This document shows positions 6,223 through 6,902 of a stretch of 6,902 nucleotides of DNA, in pieces (positions within the stretch are counted from its first letter, which is position 1; the number at the start of each line of letters is the position of its first letter). Below the pieces are notes generated by a model. That model did not search any database. It was given only the letters and a program-made list of their open reading frames with translations, and was not told the origin of the DNA. The position numbers and the translations under genes are program-made. Location of the stretch: the NCBI GenBank assembly GCA_030523505.1, contig JAUNIK010000145.1, forward strand, positions 1 to 6,902. The letters run 5' to 3'. This stretch comes from Prevotellaceae bacterium. GTDB lineage: Bacteria > Bacteroidota > Bacteroidia > Bacteroidales > Bacteroidaceae.

Positions 6223-6902
6223 CTACGTAAGTCGAGGTATCTTATCCTGTATCTCACGCTTGAAGGTAGGATACATAGCATCAATTGCCGACATTAGTTC
6301 TTCCCAATCGTTGTTTGTCAAAGAATGCAGACCGACTGCTGATTTCTTGAATCTCTCGATTATCTCAGAGGCATTATCTTCTGTGTTTCGCATGAGCGCC
6401 ATCTGCATAAGGGCATCGTTCTGTGCCTTTTTCACATTAATCTCTTTCGAGTATTCGGAAATCTGCTTATCTCTTGCTACAATCAGTTCAAGCATTCGCC
6501 TTCTGCGATTCAGGTAAAAAACAGCACTTCCAAAAAATATCAAAATAAGTAGAAGAGACATAGCAAACAATCGTGTTCTTATTGTCTCATCACGCTTCAT
6601 AATTGCGGTCTCCTCTTCAATGTTTCTTTGATAGTGGTATTCGGCTTCAGCATTTCTTGTCTGCTCAAATCTTCTGTCTTCAATGACGGCATCATTCAGT
6701 TCTGCAAACAGAAGGGCATATTTTGCAACACTGTCTGCCATACCCTTGTGCTCATAGCAGAGCATTAATTCATGGGCAGCATCACAACGGGTATCGATCG
6801 GGATACTTTCGTTCAAGTCCTGTTTATAATAATGTATGGCAGTATCCACGGATTCATATTTTAGACAGTATGTTCCCATAGCAGTATTATAGTTCTGTGG
6901 AC
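6223..6902 (-). CDS. Membrane-anchored TPR regulator, 3' part, ended by early TAG
   Basis: The frame is open to the right window edge, so the true start lies outside; the ATG at 6879 is internal, since codons for PQNYNTA precede it in frame. Numbering from that Met, residues 1-60 hold helical TPR-like repeats (a YESVDTAIHYYKQDL repeat with an aromatic and alanine pattern), 61-100 a charged helix, 104-124 one transmembrane segment (LFAMSLLLILIFFGSAVFYL), then RRRR, and 128-180 a probable coiled coil in the cytoplasm. It ends in MYPTFKREIQDKIPRLT before TAG. In Bacteroidales, such TPR-membrane-coiled-coil proteins commonly finish with a helix-turn-helix, and one follows in the same frame after the stop (6222-6073). 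As read, the protein lacks its DNA-binding domain. Base composition is lower in GC than dnaE (21 of 60 at 6541-6600 against 36 of 60 at 4741-4800). The exact family is not recognised; DUF6377-type regulators are a similar architecture. Confidence 0.7.
   Translation of the reverse strand, partial: PQNYNTAMGTYCLKYESVDTAIHYYKQDLNESIPIDTRCDAAHELMLCYEHKGMADSVAKYALLFAELNDAVIEDRRFEQTRNAEAEYHYQRNIEEETAIMKRDETIRTRLFAMSLLLILIFFGSAVFYLNRRRRMLELIVARDKQISEYSKEINVKKAQNDALMQMALMRNTEDNASEIIERFKKSAVGLHSLTNNDWEELMSAIDAMYPTFKREIQDKIPRLT

Noticed and set aside
6223..6225. General reassignment of TAG to an amino acid
   Set aside because: psd and pssA end in TAG at the expected family lengths, so TAG acts as a stop in this genome; any readthrough at 6223 would be specific to that site.
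6877..6879. ATG at 6879 as the start of the right-hand gene
   Set aside because: The frame stays open to the window edge, and the residues before it (PQNYNTA) continue a TPR-like helix, so the real start is outside.

Overview
The window looks like a chromosomal segment of a Bacteroidales bacterium, most likely Prevotella or a close relative. Three things point there: promoters fit the Bacteroidetes form (a -7 box TAnnTTTG and a -33 TTTG) rather than the sigma70 form; most genes lack a Shine-Dalgarno sequence; and the gene set includes a short-form phosphatidylserine decarboxylase, a DUF4834-like protein and a DnaE of about 1270 residues. This assignment comes from reading the sequence, not from a database search.

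Layout from left to right. Positions 1-45 hold the last 14 codons of a + strand gene, probably UMP kinase (pyrH). A strong hairpin at 57-92 lies between that gene and a convergent - strand operon and can serve both as a terminator. The operon reads right to left: psd (1942-1241), pssA (1150-419) and a small membrane protein of DUF4834 type (385-95). PssA makes phosphatidylserine from CDP-diacylglycerol and serine, and Psd decarboxylates it to phosphatidylethanolamine, so the last two steps of PE synthesis sit together. A GC-rich palindrome resembling dispersed REP elements fills the psd-pssA gap.

The intergenic region 1943-2106 is divergent. It carries a near-consensus - strand promoter for psd, an interrupted palindrome in the psd leader, and a -7 box for dnaE on the + strand. 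The dnaE gene (2107-5928) encodes the replicative DNA polymerase III alpha subunit with its PHP domain apparently intact, and ends in a rho-independent terminator (5957-5987).

The right end (6070-6902, - strand) is the 3' part of a gene for a membrane-anchored regulator: TPR-like region, one transmembrane helix, coiled coil. An in-frame TAG at 6223-6225 separates this part from a further 50 codons in the same frame that encode an evident helix-turn-helix. This broken or truncated regulator is the most unusual thing in the window. I found no CRISPR array, tRNA, rRNA, insertion sequence or clear sign of a new defence system; the rest is ordinary core genome.
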